DNA of 64,000 bases from Bacteroidales bacterium (GTDB lineage: Bacteria; Bacteroidota; Bacteroidia; Bacteroidales; UBA932): positions 62,001 to 126,000 of the forward strand of contig JAFYYW010000021.1 of the NCBI GenBank assembly GCA_017548985.1, given 5' to 3'. The notes beneath the pieces were generated by a model, which saw nothing but the letters and a program-made list of their open reading frames with translations, had not been told where the DNA came from and did not search any database. The position numbers were made by a program, and so were the translations under genes. This document shows, in pieces, positions 44,459 through 55,100 of this stretch (the first letter of the stretch is position 1; the number at the start of each line of letters is the position of its first letter).

Positions 44459-44466
44459 TATCTTTG
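44459..44466 (+). promoter_or_regulatory. -7 box TATCTTTG for pgk
   Basis: A perfect TAnnTTTG, about 32 nt upstream of the ATG at 44502 after the start site. With the opposing box it makes CAAAGATA-N9-TATCTTTG. Confidence 0.65.
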
Positions 44467-44501
44467 CTCCGGAAAAAAACGATAACAAAATATTGATTAC
44501 T

Positions 44502-45755
44502 ATGCAGCAGCACATTGACTCTTACGATTTCAAAGGCAAGAAGGCCATTGTCAGGGTGGATTTCAACGTTCCGCTCGATGAGAACTTCAACATCACTGAC
44601 GACACCCGTATCCGCGCCGCCCTTCCTACTCTGAAGAAGGTCCTCGCCGAAGGTGGCTCTCTCATTCTCATGTCCCATCTCGGCCGTCCGAAGGGAGTTA
44701 CGGAGAAATATTCTTTGAAGCATATCGTGGCTCATGTCTCCGAATGCCTCGGAGTACCTGTACAGTTCGCTCCTGACTGCCAGAAAGCTGACGAGCAGGC
44801 TGCCGCGCTGAAGCCCGGAGAGGTGCTGATGCTCGAGAACCTTCGTTTCTACGCTGAGGAGGAAGGGAAGCCCAGAGGACTCGCTGAGGACGCCACGGAT
44901 GAGGAGAAGGCCGCCGCCAAGAAAGTGGTCAAGGAGAGCCAGAAGGAGTTCGTGAAGAAACTCGCCTCCTATGCTGACTGCTACATCAACGACGCTTTCG
45001 GAACCGCCCATAGGGCCCACGCCTCTACCGCCCTCATCGCGAAGTACTTCCCTGAGGACAAGATGTTCGGTTACCTGATGGAGAAAGAGATCAAGGCTAT
45101 TGACAATGTCCTGAAGAACGCCCGCCGTCCTTTCACCGCCATCATCGGCGGATCCAAGGTTTCCTCTAAACTCGCTGTTCTTGAGAACCTTCTGGGTAAA
45201 GTCGACAATCTTATCATTTGCGGTGGAATGGGTTACACCTTCATCAAGGCCGAGGGTGGAAACATCGGTAATTCTCTCCATGAGGACGATCTTATTCCTC
45301 AGGCTAAAGAGATTATGGAGAAGGCCCAGGATCTTGGTGTCAACGTCTCCCTGTCTGTCCAGACCCGCGTCACCCAGGAGTTCGCCAATGATACTCCCGA
45401 GATGGTTGTTCCTTCCCACAAGATTCCCGACGGATGGGAAGGCCTTGATTGCGGCCCCGCTTCGATCGAGAACTGGGCCAGGATCATTCTCGCCTCCAAG
45501 ACCATCCTCTGGAACGGTCCCGCCGGAGTGTTCGAGTTCCCCAATTTCGCGACCGGTACCGAGAAGATCGCTGAACTTGTCGCCCGCGCGACCGGACATG
45601 GGGCTTATTCCCTCGTCGGTGGCGGTGACTCTGTCGCGGCTGTGACCAAGATGGGTTTCGCCGACAAGGTCAGTTATGTCAGCACCGGTGGTGGAGCGAT
45701 GCTGGAAGCTATTGAGGGCAAGACTCTTCCCGGAATAGCCGCCATTCAGGAATAA
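44502..45755 (+). CDS. pgk: Phosphoglycerate kinase
   Basis: A 417-residue glycolytic enzyme making ATP from 1,3-bisphosphoglycerate. The substrate loop is [10 protein letters not shown], then SHLGRPKG and [12 protein letters not shown]. The nucleotide site includes [15 protein letters not shown], and the C-terminus has [13 protein letters not shown] followed by [14 protein letters not shown] use the ATG at 44502; a TTG three codons upstream is less likely. Lgt follows after 12 nt. Confidence 0.97.
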   Translation: MQQHIDSYDFKGKKAIVRVDFNVPLDENFNITDDTRIRAALPTLKKVLAEGGSLILMSHLGRPKGVTEKYSLKHIVAHVSECLGVPVQFAPDCQKADEQAAALKPGEVLMLENLRFYAEEEGKPRGLAEDATDEEKAAAKKVVKESQKEFVKKLASYADCYINDAFGTAHRAHASTALIAKYFPEDKMFGYLMEKEIKAIDNVLKNARRPFTAIIGGSKVSSKLAVLENLLGKVDNLIICGGMGYTFIKAEGGNIGNSLHEDDLIPQAKEIMEKAQDLGVNVSLSVQTRVTQEFANDTPEMVVPSHKIPDGWEGLDCGPASIENWARIILASKTILWNGPAGVFEFPNFATGTEKIAELVARATGHGAYSLVGGGDSVAAVTKMGFADKVSYVSTGGGAMLEAIEGKTLPGIAAIQE

Positions 45756-45767
45756 TAACCCGAAGCC

Positions 45768-46652
45768 ATGGATCTTCTGGTAGTGCATTGGAATATGAAT
45801 CCGGAGATATTCCGGATCGGAGGCTTCGCCGTGCGTTGGTACGGGCTCCTGTTCGTCTTGGGTTTCATCCTGGGCTACTGGATATTCACGAAGTTCTGCG
45901 AGCGGGAGAAGGTCAATAAAGATTTCCTCGACCCGCTGCTTTACACGCTCCTTCTAGGAACCCTTGTGGGAGCGCGTCTGGGGCACTGCCTGTTCTACGG
46001 ATTCGATTATTATTTCACCTCCTGGAAAGGTATAATTGAGATATTCAAGGTATGGGAAGGCGGTCTGGCCAGTCACGGCGGCACCATAATGCTGATTCTC
46101 TGCATGTGGTGGTTCGCCAGCAAGTTTGGCAAGAAGTACCACATCGACTTTCTTTGGATCCTTGACCATCTTTGCATCGCGGTGGCTTTCGCAGCTACCT
46201 TTATCAGGCTTGGAAACCTTTGTAACTCTGAGATTTACGGTGACGTCACGAATCTCCCTTGGGGCTTTATCTTCGAGCGTAGGGGAGAGACGGAGCCGAA
46301 GCATCCGACCCAGATTTACGAGGCTCTGAGCTATCTTATCCTCGGATTGATCCTTGTCTGGCTCTATATCAAGAAACTTGACAAGATGTACAGGGGAACC
46401 TTCATCGGGTTGTTCTTCATCGGCTGTTTCGGGATGCGCTTCCTCATCGAGTTCATCAAGGAACCTCAGGAGGCCTTCGAGGTCAATATGGTCTTGAATA
46501 TGGGGCAGAAGCTGAGTATCCCGTTCATTATATTGGGCATCGGACTTCTTATATACGCGTTCAGCAAGAAGATTCCCGCCCGGGCGGTCATCCCTGACAC
46601 CAAACCGAAGAAACGGGAACCAACGCATTTTGCCAAAAGTCTGAATTCCTGA
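45768..46652 (+). CDS. lgt: Phosphatidylglycerol-prolipoprotein diacylglyceryl transferase
   Basis: A 294-residue inner-membrane enzyme that adds diacylglyceryl to the lipobox cysteine. The family signature FIRLGNLCNSEIYG (with the essential Arg) is present, along with the catalytic-site His in EGGLASHGG and the periplasmic RYGLL-like WYGLLFVLGF. Seven hydrophobic helices fit. It would modify the many lipoproteins encoded here. It follows pgk in an operon. Confidence 0.95.
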   Translation: MDLLVVHWNMNPEIFRIGGFAVRWYGLLFVLGFILGYWIFTKFCEREKVNKDFLDPLLYTLLLGTLVGARLGHCLFYGFDYYFTSWKGIIEIFKVWEGGLASHGGTIMLILCMWWFASKFGKKYHIDFLWILDHLCIAVAFAATFIRLGNLCNSEIYGDVTNLPWGFIFERRGETEPKHPTQIYEALSYLILGLILVWLYIKKLDKMYRGTFIGLFFIGCFGMRFLIEFIKEPQEAFEVNMVLNMGQKLSIPFIILGIGLLIYAFSKKIPARAVIPDTKPKKREPTHFAKSLNS

Positions 46653-46683
46653 CGCGTCTTTGGCTTTTTATTGTTGACCATCA

Positions 46684-46714
46684 TTTGCATATATCGAATA
46701 GTTTGATATCTTTG
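46684..46714 (+). promoter_or_regulatory. Consensus promoter of the M64 lipoprotein gene
   Basis: TTTG (46684-46687), 19 nt, TATCTTTG (46707-46714). It predicts a leader of about 26 nt before the ATG at 46744. Confidence 0.85.
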
Positions 46715-46743
46715 TGAATGATGGTTTTATTGTGCCTATCAGT

Positions 46744-49470
46744 ATGAAAAAGTTATTCGTTTTTGTCTTAATGGTCGCCATGGTGATCGCCTGCGGCCCG
46801 AAGGAAGACCCCGAAATCGCCGTGACGGGTGTTTCGCTGAGCCCAACAACTGTCGCCCTCGATGTCGGCGGCACATCAAATCTGACGGCTACGGTCCAGC
46901 CGTCCAATGCCACTAACAAGTCGGTTAACTGGTCGACATCCAACCAGTCCGTAGCCACTGTCAATAACGGGACGGTGACAGCCGTGGGAGAAGGCACGGC
47001 AACTATCACCGCGACAGCCGGAGGCAAGTCCGCTACCTGCTCTGTGACAGTCAACAAGAAGGTGGTCCCCGCCACATCAATCGCTCTTGATAAGACCGAA
47101 GCTGAGATGGAAACGGGTGAGACCCTGAAACTTACAGCTACCGTTAAACCTGATGACTCGACGGATAAGACTTTTACATGGACGACCAGCGACAAGAAAA
47201 TAGCTACCGTTAAGGACGGGACAGTTACCGCTGTCGCCGCCGGCACGGTGACTATAACCGTTAAGGCCGGTGAAAAGGAAGCGGTTTGTTCAATTAAAGT
47301 AGTATTAAATGAAGAAGACAGGATCAAGGCGGCGCTGATGAAGATATATGACTCCATGGACGGCCCTAACTGGAAGATAAATAAGGAGAAGAGATGGAGC
47401 CGTTCAAAAGATCTCAATTCATGGCAGGGTGTGGAATGGTTCAAATGGGAGGATAAACAAGTGTTCAGGTTGTTATTCGATGAATTTGGCCTCAAAGGTG
47501 AGTTCCCTGACTGTTTTGATGATTTATCTTCCCTTCAGGAGTTTACGATTGAAAAAGAGCCGGGATTAACCGGAGTCCTTCCACCTAGTTTCGGTAAGCT
47601 TAACCACCTTGAGAAACTGGAAATAATTGGCACATCCATGACAGGCCTCCCGGATCTATTTAGCGGCATGCCTCTGTGGCGAGTCTATATCGGGGGTAAT
47701 TTGTTGATGACAGGCCCTGTCCCCGAGTCTCTTGGCGAAAGTGATGACCTGCTGGGTGATGAGTTTGACGGTAATACCCCTGGGCTCACATTATGGTGGA
47801 ATGGCTTTACTGGGGACCTGCCTAAGTCCTGGATGCGGCTTGGCCATAATCTGACCCTTTATGCTCATAGGCTGTCTGGACAGATTCCTGACTATTTCTA
47901 TTCTTCGAATGAGTCAGGCTATCTGATCAACCTGTACATCAACTCGGGATTTTTTGATGAGAATTATCGGATGACCGATCCATTCAGTGTGATGGATCGC
48001 GGTATTCCGGGATATTGGCCAGTCCGCGGACTTAATGATGTTGTCACAGGAGAACCTATCCCATACGACGATATCGTTTCCGGAAACAAAGCGACTGTCG
48101 TTCTGAAATGGGCTCCTTGGTGCACTTATTCGGCGGTTATATTGCCTCAGCTGATCAAGATGCATGATAAGTACAATAAAGCTGGCTTGGAGATCATAGC
48201 GAGGCCCTGCCTAGGCGATTTCAATGAGGATAAGGCTCAAATCAAGGATTATGTTTTGGAGAAAGGATACGATCGATGGTACAACTTCTCGAATAGCGAT
48301 ATAACTATCGCGGAATCCGATGCCTTGGGCGATCATGCCACTCCATTCGCCAACGTGATTGACAATAAGGGGAATATCATATACTCTACTTCAAAGAGTG
48401 TCGTCGACCCTTCAGGCGGCAGGTTCAATCATGTGGCTTCAAACGACTTGATCTCTTTCCTGGAGGATATTTTCGGTCCTCTGGAGGATGGTGAGGTTTA
48501 TTCCTCAACTGATTACTCCCAAGACGGGAAGGTGGTCACTCTTCAGAAGGCCACAGTCGGCAAGGGTATCAACATCGTGTTCATGGGTGACGCTTACACT
48601 GATAAGGATATGAACAACGATACATATCATAACTTGATGCGACAGGCGATGGATGAGTTCTTCAAGATAGAGCCTTACAAGACGTTTAAGAACAGGTTCA
48701 ACGTTTACGAAGTCAAGGTTGTCTCTAAGAACGGCAGGACCGGAGACGGCTATTTGACAGCTCTCGGCGCGAAAGTCGTCGGCACTTCGATTTCCGTAAA
48801 TACAGCAGGGGAGGACAAGAGTCTCGAATATGCCTTGAAGGTTCCCGGCATCAAGGACAAGAAGAACCTTTTGATATGTGTGCTGGTGAATTCCAGTGGC
48901 CTACGTGGTATCACATCTATGATCGAGTCCCTGCAGTCCGGAGTGGCGTGGTGCGCTTCCGGCTCAAATGTCCCTGAGGCTTTCGGCTCCTTGATCCGTC
49001 ATGAGGCAGGTGGTCACGGTTTCGCATTCCTGGGTGACGAGTACTCCACCAGTAGCGGTACTCCCAGCAAGGCCGAGATCGATGAATTCAACAGGTTGTA
49101 TTCCAAATATGGTTGGTATTCCAACCTTGACTTCACCAATGATCCTTCGAAGGTGAAGTGGAATTACTTCCTTACAGACGAGCGGTATAAGGATCAGGTC
49201 GGCATCTTTGAGGGTGCGGGTGGTCCATTCTCCACAGGTATTTACAGGCCTTCGGAGGATAGTATGATGAATCACAATGTCGAATACTACAACGCTCCTT
49301 CAAGATGGGCGATCTACAAGAGGATTATGGAACTCTCCGGTGAGACCGCCAGCTTCGAGAAGTTCCTGGAGTATGACGCCGTGAACCGCGACAAAAAGCA
49401 GTCCTCGGCACCCAGGACCCGCTCCATCGTCGAGTGGGAGCCTGATGCCCCGCCGGTCGTGAGGCCGTAG
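46744..49470 (+). CDS. Multidomain lipoprotein: two BIG2 domains, plant-type LRR, thioredoxin-like domain, M64 peptidase
   Basis: A 908-residue lipoprotein (lipobox VIAC, C17). Residues 25-103 and 108-187 are BIG2 Ig-like domains. Residues about 190-405 have a leucine-rich-repeat character of the GxIPxxL kind (LTGVLPPSFGKLNHLEKLEI, MTGPVPESL, FTGDLPKSW, LSGQIPDYF). Residues about 435-580 look like a TlpA/thioredoxin domain with WAPWCTYS (C460; the second cysteine is Ser) and the cis-Pro segment HATPF. Residues 595-890 match peptidase M64: MGDAYTDKDM, HEAGGHGFAFLGDEY at 753-767 and MMNHN. The zinc motif is HE-three residues-H, one longer than HExxH; I believe this is seen in Bacteroidota M64 proteins but cannot confirm. 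It is probably an exposed protease of unknown target. The start at 46744 gives the signal peptide. Confidence 0.82.
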   Translation: MKKLFVFVLMVAMVIACGPKEDPEIAVTGVSLSPTTVALDVGGTSNLTATVQPSNATNKSVNWSTSNQSVATVNNGTVTAVGEGTATITATAGGKSATCSVTVNKKVVPATSIALDKTEAEMETGETLKLTATVKPDDSTDKTFTWTTSDKKIATVKDGTVTAVAAGTVTITVKAGEKEAVCSIKVVLNEEDRIKAALMKIYDSMDGPNWKINKEKRWSRSKDLNSWQGVEWFKWEDKQVFRLLFDEFGLKGEFPDCFDDLSSLQEFTIEKEPGLTGVLPPSFGKLNHLEKLEIIGTSMTGLPDLFSGMPLWRVYIGGNLLMTGPVPESLGESDDLLGDEFDGNTPGLTLWWNGFTGDLPKSWMRLGHNLTLYAHRLSGQIPDYFYSSNESGYLINLYINSGFFDENYRMTDPFSVMDRGIPGYWPVRGLNDVVTGEPIPYDDIVSGNKATVVLKWAPWCTYSAVILPQLIKMHDKYNKAGLEIIARPCLGDFNEDKAQIKDYVLEKGYDRWYNFSNSDITIAESDALGDHATPFANVIDNKGNIIYSTSKSVVDPSGGRFNHVASNDLISFLEDIFGPLEDGEVYSSTDYSQDGKVVTLQKATVGKGINIVFMGDAYTDKDMNNDTYHNLMRQAMDEFFKIEPYKTFKNRFNVYEVKVVSKNGRTGDGYLTALGAKVVGTSISVNTAGEDKSLEYALKVPGIKDKKNLLICVLVNSSGLRGITSMIESLQSGVAWCASGSNVPEAFGSLIRHEAGGHGFAFLGDEYSTSSGTPSKAEIDEFNRLYSKYGWYSNLDFTNDPSKVKWNYFLTDERYKDQVGIFEGAGGPFSTGIYRPSEDSMMNHNVEYYNAPSRWAIYKRIMELSGETASFEKFLEYDAVNRDKKQSSAPRTRSIVEWEPDAPPVVRP

Positions 49471-49498
49471 TATAAACTAATGATGACAGATAAAACGA

Positions 49499-49534
49499 TA
49501 AACCGGAGAAATTTGAGTTTCTCCGGTTTATTTT
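49499..49534 (+). terminator. Rho-independent terminator after the M64 gene
   Basis: A perfect 13-bp stem, TAAACCGGAGAAA (49499-49511) with its complement at 49518-49530, loop TTTGAG, then TTTT. It separates the M64 gene from the efflux operon. Confidence 0.92.
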
Positions 49535-49539
49535 AGTAT

Positions 49540-49547
49540 AACATTTG
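49540..49547 (+). promoter_or_regulatory. Possible -7 box (AACATTTG) for the efflux operon
   Basis: One base off TAnnTTTG, placed just after the terminator and about 42 nt before the tolC-like ATG. Weak but positioned as expected for the operon start. Confidence 0.35.
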
Positions 49548-49592
49548 TAGTGAAAAACCAGTTTTGTTTAATTGGAAAGAGTAGTTTAGAAT

Positions 49593-51122
49593 ATGATAAA
49601 AAAGAGACTGATAATGGCGGCCGCGCTGATGGGGATAGTCACCGTGGCGTCAGGGCAATACAGGACCGACTCTGTCCCTGTCGAGGCCCAGTCTGACACT
49701 TCCACGGTTGTCATAACCTTGGATGACGCGTTGAAGATCGCCTTGAGTGAGAATGTGGCTGTCAAAGTGGCGGATAAGGAGATCGAGAGAAGCCAGTACG
49801 CCAAGAAAGGGACATATTCATCCCTTTTCCCACAGGTGAGCGGCTCCGGTTCCTATCAGAGGACCATCAAGAAACAGATAATGTACATGGATTCCGACAG
49901 TGGAGATGATGAGGAAGGTGGCGGAAGCTTCGGAATGCTATCTTCATTAGCTCCTTATTTCGTCAGGATCAATGAATTGTCCGCCATGCAGGGGATGCCT
50001 TTGATCATTCCTGGGGAAAGTGAGGGATCCGATTCCAACAGCGGGTTCTCCGTTGGACGTTGGAACACATACAATTACGGCGTGTCCGCGACCCTGCCTT
50101 TGGTCAATGCCCAGCTTTGGGAGAGCCTGAGGATTTCCGGACAGGCTGTGGACCTTGCCGTGGAGAAAGCCCGCTCCTCCAGGCTTGATATGGTCACCCA
50201 GGTCAAACAGGCCTACTATGCTGTCCTTCTCGCGAAGGAGGCCTTCTATGTCTACAAGGAAGTTTACGAGAACGCTGTGGAGAACTTTGTCCAGACCGAG
50301 AGGCGTTATAATGCGGAGAAAGCCTCTGAGTTGGAATATACCAGGGCCAAGTCTGTGGTGGCGGGAGCTATCCCTAATGTCTACAATGCGGAAAGCTCGG
50401 TTATGCTGGCTCTTTGGCAGCTGAAGGCTGTTATGGGAGTTGACCTTTCCAGGAATATCGATGTGGCGGGAGCCCTTGATGATTATTCCACCCAGATGTT
50501 CAGGGATATCCATGACAATGATGACCCTTCCCTGGATTATAACACGACCCTGCGCCAGCTTGAGATCCAGGCGGACCAGCTGGCCTCTACCGTAAGGATG
50601 TACAAGGCGGCCTACCTCCCGACCTTGTCGGCGGCGTTCTCCTACAGCATGATCGCCATGACCAACGACTTCAAGTTCAGCGAATATAAATGGTCACCTT
50701 ATTCTTATGTCGGCCTGAGCCTTAACATCCCTATTTTCACCGGCTTCAAGCGTCATTACGATGTCCAGCAGACCAAGGTGCAAGCCGTGGAGCTTGACCT
50801 TCAGAGGATCGAGACGGAGCGTCAGCTCAAGATAGCCATCCGCCAGTACCTCAACACTATGGAGACCAGTATGAACAGCTACAATGCCGCTACAGAGGCG
50901 GTAGGTCTGGCGAGGAAGGCATACGACATCGCCGCCAAGTCCTACAAGATCGGCAAGGGCACGATAACGGAAATGAATGATGCCCAGCTGACTTTGACTC
51001 AGGCGAGCCTCCAGCAGAGCCAGGCTGTGTATAACTTCATCGTGGCGAAGTCAAATCTCGAGAAGACACTCGGGTATGACTTTATCGATGATAACGGTCA
51101 GACCGATCTTGACAATATGTGA
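49593..51122 (+). CDS. TolC-family outer membrane efflux protein
   Basis: A 509-residue outer-membrane channel protein with a signal peptide ending around VASGQ. The two TolC-type OEP repeats are recognisable: ITLDDALKIALSENVAVKVADKEIE near the start, long helices, LNIPIFTGFKRHYDV, and the C-terminal KSYKIGKGTITEMNDAQLTLTQASL. An acidic insertion (DSDSGDDEEGGG) lies near residue 98. First gene of a three-gene tripartite efflux operon. Confidence 0.92.
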   Translation: MIKKRLIMAAALMGIVTVASGQYRTDSVPVEAQSDTSTVVITLDDALKIALSENVAVKVADKEIERSQYAKKGTYSSLFPQVSGSGSYQRTIKKQIMYMDSDSGDDEEGGGSFGMLSSLAPYFVRINELSAMQGMPLIIPGESEGSDSNSGFSVGRWNTYNYGVSATLPLVNAQLWESLRISGQAVDLAVEKARSSRLDMVTQVKQAYYAVLLAKEAFYVYKEVYENAVENFVQTERRYNAEKASELEYTRAKSVVAGAIPNVYNAESSVMLALWQLKAVMGVDLSRNIDVAGALDDYSTQMFRDIHDNDDPSLDYNTTLRQLEIQADQLASTVRMYKAAYLPTLSAAFSYSMIAMTNDFKFSEYKWSPYSYVGLSLNIPIFTGFKRHYDVQQTKVQAVELDLQRIETERQLKIAIRQYLNTMETSMNSYNAATEAVGLARKAYDIAAKSYKIGKGTITEMNDAQLTLTQASLQQSQAVYNFIVAKSNLEKTLGYDFIDDNGQTDLDNM

Positions 51123-51146
51123 TGAGAATATAAAAAAAACGAGAAT

Positions 51147-52172
51147 ATGAAGAGAGTTTTCAAAACTATCGCGCTCGCCGGGGTGGCCGCTTTTCTGGTC
51201 GCTTGCGGAGGCAAGAAGACCGCGGCGGTCGAGCCTATGGATGAGGATAGGGCGACCTTGGTCTCCACCGCTGAGGCGGTGATTATGGAAGTTCCCCAGA
51301 CAGAGATATATTCATCGACTGTCGAGGCGTACGCCATCAATAATATCGCTCCTCAGACGGGCGGCAGGATCCAGAGCATAAGGGTCGATGTGGGCTCATT
51401 TGTGGGGAGGGGACAGATCCTCGCCACCATGGACGCCGCCCAGCTCGACCAGACCAGGCTCAAGCTGGTCAACGATTCCACGGAACTGAGCAGACTCAAG
51501 AGCCTGTATGAGGAGGGTGGGGTCTCCAAGTCAGACTATGACGCGGTCGAGATGGCTTACAAAGTCAGCCGCCGCTCATATAACAATCTGGCTGAGAACA
51601 CATATCTCCGTTCCCCTATCAGTGGGGTTGTGACCGCGAGGAACTACGACAAGGGAGACCTCTACAACGGTCAGCCCATATTCGTGGTCCAGCAGATAAC
51701 ACCCGTCAAACTCCGTGTGGGTGTCTCGGAATCCGACTATACCAAGGTGAAACTGGGCAACCAGGTGGAGATCACTGTGGACGCCCTTCCGGGCCAGACT
51801 TTCACCGGCAAGATCAACAAGATTTATCCCACGATGGATGCCACCACCCACACCTTCGTCACCGAGATTCTCGTGCAGAACTCCGACAGGGCCCTGCGGC
51901 CGGGAATGTTCGCCAGGGTTAAGGTTGAGTTCGGTGTCAACAACAGCGTTGTCGTCCCCGAGGAGTCCGTGGTCAAGATGCAGGGCTCCGGGCAGAGGTG
52001 CGTGTATGTGCTCCAGCCGGACGGAACGGTGGAGAGCTCCCTGGTTAAGCTCGGCCGCCATATCGACGGTATGTACGAGATCCTCGAGGGGCTGTCTGAG
52101 GGCCAGGTCGTGACCGTCAAGGGAAGCGCCAGTCTCAAAGACGGGAGCAAGGTCCAGATCGCTAACAACTAA
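51147..52172 (+). CDS. RND efflux periplasmic adaptor (HlyD/MFP family) lipoprotein
   Basis: A 341-residue membrane fusion protein: lipobox FLVAC (C20), then a lipoyl-like beta domain (APQTGGRIQSIRVDVGSFVGRGQIL), a short helical hairpin (KLVNDSTELSRLKSLYEEGGVSKSDYDA), the second lipoyl half (LRSPISGVVTARNYDKGDLY) and a beta-barrel/MP domain. Links the TolC-like channel to the RND pump 12 nt downstream. Confidence 0.92.
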   Translation: MKRVFKTIALAGVAAFLVACGGKKTAAVEPMDEDRATLVSTAEAVIMEVPQTEIYSSTVEAYAINNIAPQTGGRIQSIRVDVGSFVGRGQILATMDAAQLDQTRLKLVNDSTELSRLKSLYEEGGVSKSDYDAVEMAYKVSRRSYNNLAENTYLRSPISGVVTARNYDKGDLYNGQPIFVVQQITPVKLRVGVSESDYTKVKLGNQVEITVDALPGQTFTGKINKIYPTMDATTHTFVTEILVQNSDRALRPGMFARVKVEFGVNNSVVVPEESVVKMQGSGQRCVYVLQPDGTVESSLVKLGRHIDGMYEILEGLSEGQVVTVKGSASLKDGSKVQIANN

Positions 52173-52183
52173 ACCCGCCGGAG

Positions 52184-55100
52184 ATGAGCCTGATCAGATC
52201 AGCGGTAAGCAAACCGGTCACGACAGCCTTGGTGTTCACGGCTTTCGCGATATTCGGAATATATTCATTGATAAACACTTCGGTGGCTTTGTTCCCTGAT
52301 TTCGACGCCAATGTGGTCTTGGTGATGTCGTCGTATCAGGGAGCCAGCGCGTCCGATGTGGAGAACAATCTCACCAAACTGCTTGAGAACACCCTCAACA
52401 GTGTAGCCAACCTTAAGAATCTGACCTCAAGGTCCAGGGAGAATGTCTCCATAATAATGCTTGAGTTCAAATACGGTACAGACATAGACGAGGCCAGTAA
52501 CGACATCCGTGACAAGTTGGACTTGATCAACTCGTCCCTGCCGGACGGGGCCACCGTTCCTGTGCTGTTCAAGTTCGGTATGGACGATATGCCGGTCCTG
52601 ATTCTCTCGGCGACAGCCGACAAGAGCATGGACGGATTGGACAGGATTCTGGACGACAGGGTGGTCACGCCTCTCGGCCGAGTGACCGGAGTCGGAACAG
52701 TCTCTGTGGCGGGAGCGCCCGCGAGAGAGATCCACGTCTATTGTGATCCGGCCAAGCTTGAGGCCTATGGCTTAAGTGTGGCGGGAATATCCCAGACTAT
52801 AGCCGCCGAGAACCGCAATGTCCCCTCCGGAAGCATCGACATTGGCTCCGAGTCTTTCTCCCTGCGTGTGGAGAAGGAGTTCAAGGATCCTTCCGAACTG
52901 CTGGACATCGTCGTCAGTTACCGTAACGGGCAGGTCGTTTACCTGCGCGATGTGGCCAGGGTGGAGGACGGTCTTGAAGAGAAGTCCCAGATATCCTACA
53001 CCAACGGTAGGCGTTCGGCCATGATAGCCATCCAGAAGCAGTCTGGAGCCAACACGGTCAATGTCGTCAAAGCCGCCAAGCAGAGGATCGCGGAGATCGC
53101 GCCGACCCTTCCCTCTGATATCCAGATCACCGAGGTCGTGGACAATTCCTCGGAGATTCTGAACACCATCGACTCCCTGAAGGAGACCATCATAATAACC
53201 TTGCTGGTGGTCATGCTTGTGGTGTTCGTGTTCCTGGGGCGCTGGAGGGCCACTTTCATAATCGTGTTGTCCATCCCTATCGCCCTGCTCGGATCCCTGG
53301 TGTATCTGTTCGCGACCGGGAACACGCTGAATATCATTTCGATGTCGGCCCTTTCCATAGCGATCGGTATGGTGGTGGACGACGCCATAGTTGTGTTGGA
53401 GAATATCTCGACCCACCTCGAGAGGGGAGAGAAACCCAAAGAGGCGGCTGTCCACGCCACATCGGAGGTGGGTATCTCCGTCATCGCTTCGACACTCACG
53501 ATGCTATGCGTGTTCATTCCCCTGACTATGGTCTCCGGTATGGCCGGAATCCTGTTCAAGCAGCTTGGATGGATCGTGAGCATCATCATGATCATCTCCA
53601 CCACAGCGGCTTTGACCCTGGTGCCGATGCTTTGTTCCCGCTTCCTCAAGAGCGGCCCCAAGACAGGCAAACTCCACAGGGCCATATTCGATCCTATCGA
53701 GAAGTTCCTAGCATGGCTGTCTGACGCTTATTCCAGACTTATAGCCTGGGCGGTATCCCACAGGGGAGTGGTCGTGGCTTTGGCTTTGGCGGTGTTCGTG
53801 GGCGTTCTCGCCTTGCTCGCCCCTGGTCTCCAGACAGAGTTCTTCCCTACCATGGATGAGGGACGACTCTCTGTCTCCATCGAGTTGCCGGTCGGTACCG
53901 AGCAGTCCGTGACAGGTGAGTTCGCCAGGAATTTCGCTGACAGAATGGAGAGGGAAATACCTGAGATTCAGGTCCTTCAGTATCGTTTCGGACAGGCCAG
54001 CTCGGAAAACATCATAGGTAGCATGCAGAATAACGGCTCCTATGTGATCTCGATGAATGTGAATATCGGGTCGATGGAGAAACGAGAGCGCTCATCAACT
54101 GAGATTGCCGACATAATACGCCGGGATCTCGCGGAGTATCCGGAGGTTAAGAAAGCCACCGTGTCCGAGGGTATGGGTGGTGTTGGCGGAGCCTCGTCAG
54201 TCCAACTCGAGATTTATGGCTATGATTTCGATGAGACCGAGCGTATCGCCAAGGAGGTCCAGGCCAAGATGATGGAGGATCCCGCTTTCACCCAGGTCGT
54301 CCTCAGCCGTGATGACTACACTCCCGAATACCAGGTCGATTTCGACCGTGAGAAGCTCGCCCTGAACGGCCTTAACTCCACCACGGCCGCGGCCGCTTTC
54401 AGCGCCGCGATGAGCGGTTCGGTGAACTCTTTCTATCGTGAGGAGGGAGACGAGTACAACATCCGCGTTATCTACGACAAGCGTTTCCGCACAAGTGTTG
54501 AGGATATTCAAAACATATTGATATACACTCCTTTAGGCGGTGCTGTAAGAGTTAAGGATCTGGGACGGGTGGTTGAGGCCAAGGTTCCTCCTACCATCGA
54601 GAGGAAGAACCGTGAGAGATACATTTCCGTCACGGGTATCGTGGCCAAGGGCAAGGCTTTGAGCGAGGCTGTGGATGCCACCAACAGGATTCTCAAGGCA
54701 ACTGACATCCCGAACAACATTTCCACCGAGATTTCCGGAGATTATGAGGACCAGCAGAACATGTTCAAGGATCTGCTCATCCTGATCGTGCTGATCGTCC
54801 TCCTGGTCTATATGGTCATGGCCTCCCAGTTCGAGTCGTTCATGAGCCCTCTCGTGATCATGTTCTCCGTGCCGTTCGCCTTTATAGGAGTTATTATGGG
54901 CCTCCGATTCACCGGGACTCACCTCGGGGTGATGGCGATGATCGGTATCATAATCCTTCTCGGTATAGTTGTCAAGAATGGTATTGTTCTTATCGACTAC
55001 ACTATTCTCATGAGAGAGAGGGGAATGAGCATCGTGAACGCGTCGGTAACGGCCGCGCGAAGCCGTCTGCGCCCCATCCTTATGACCACCCTTACCACTG

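Noticed and set aside
44409..45788. 459-codon open frame antisense to pgk
   Set aside because: It covers both the promoter pair and pgk in reverse and has no domain; explained by pgk codon bias.
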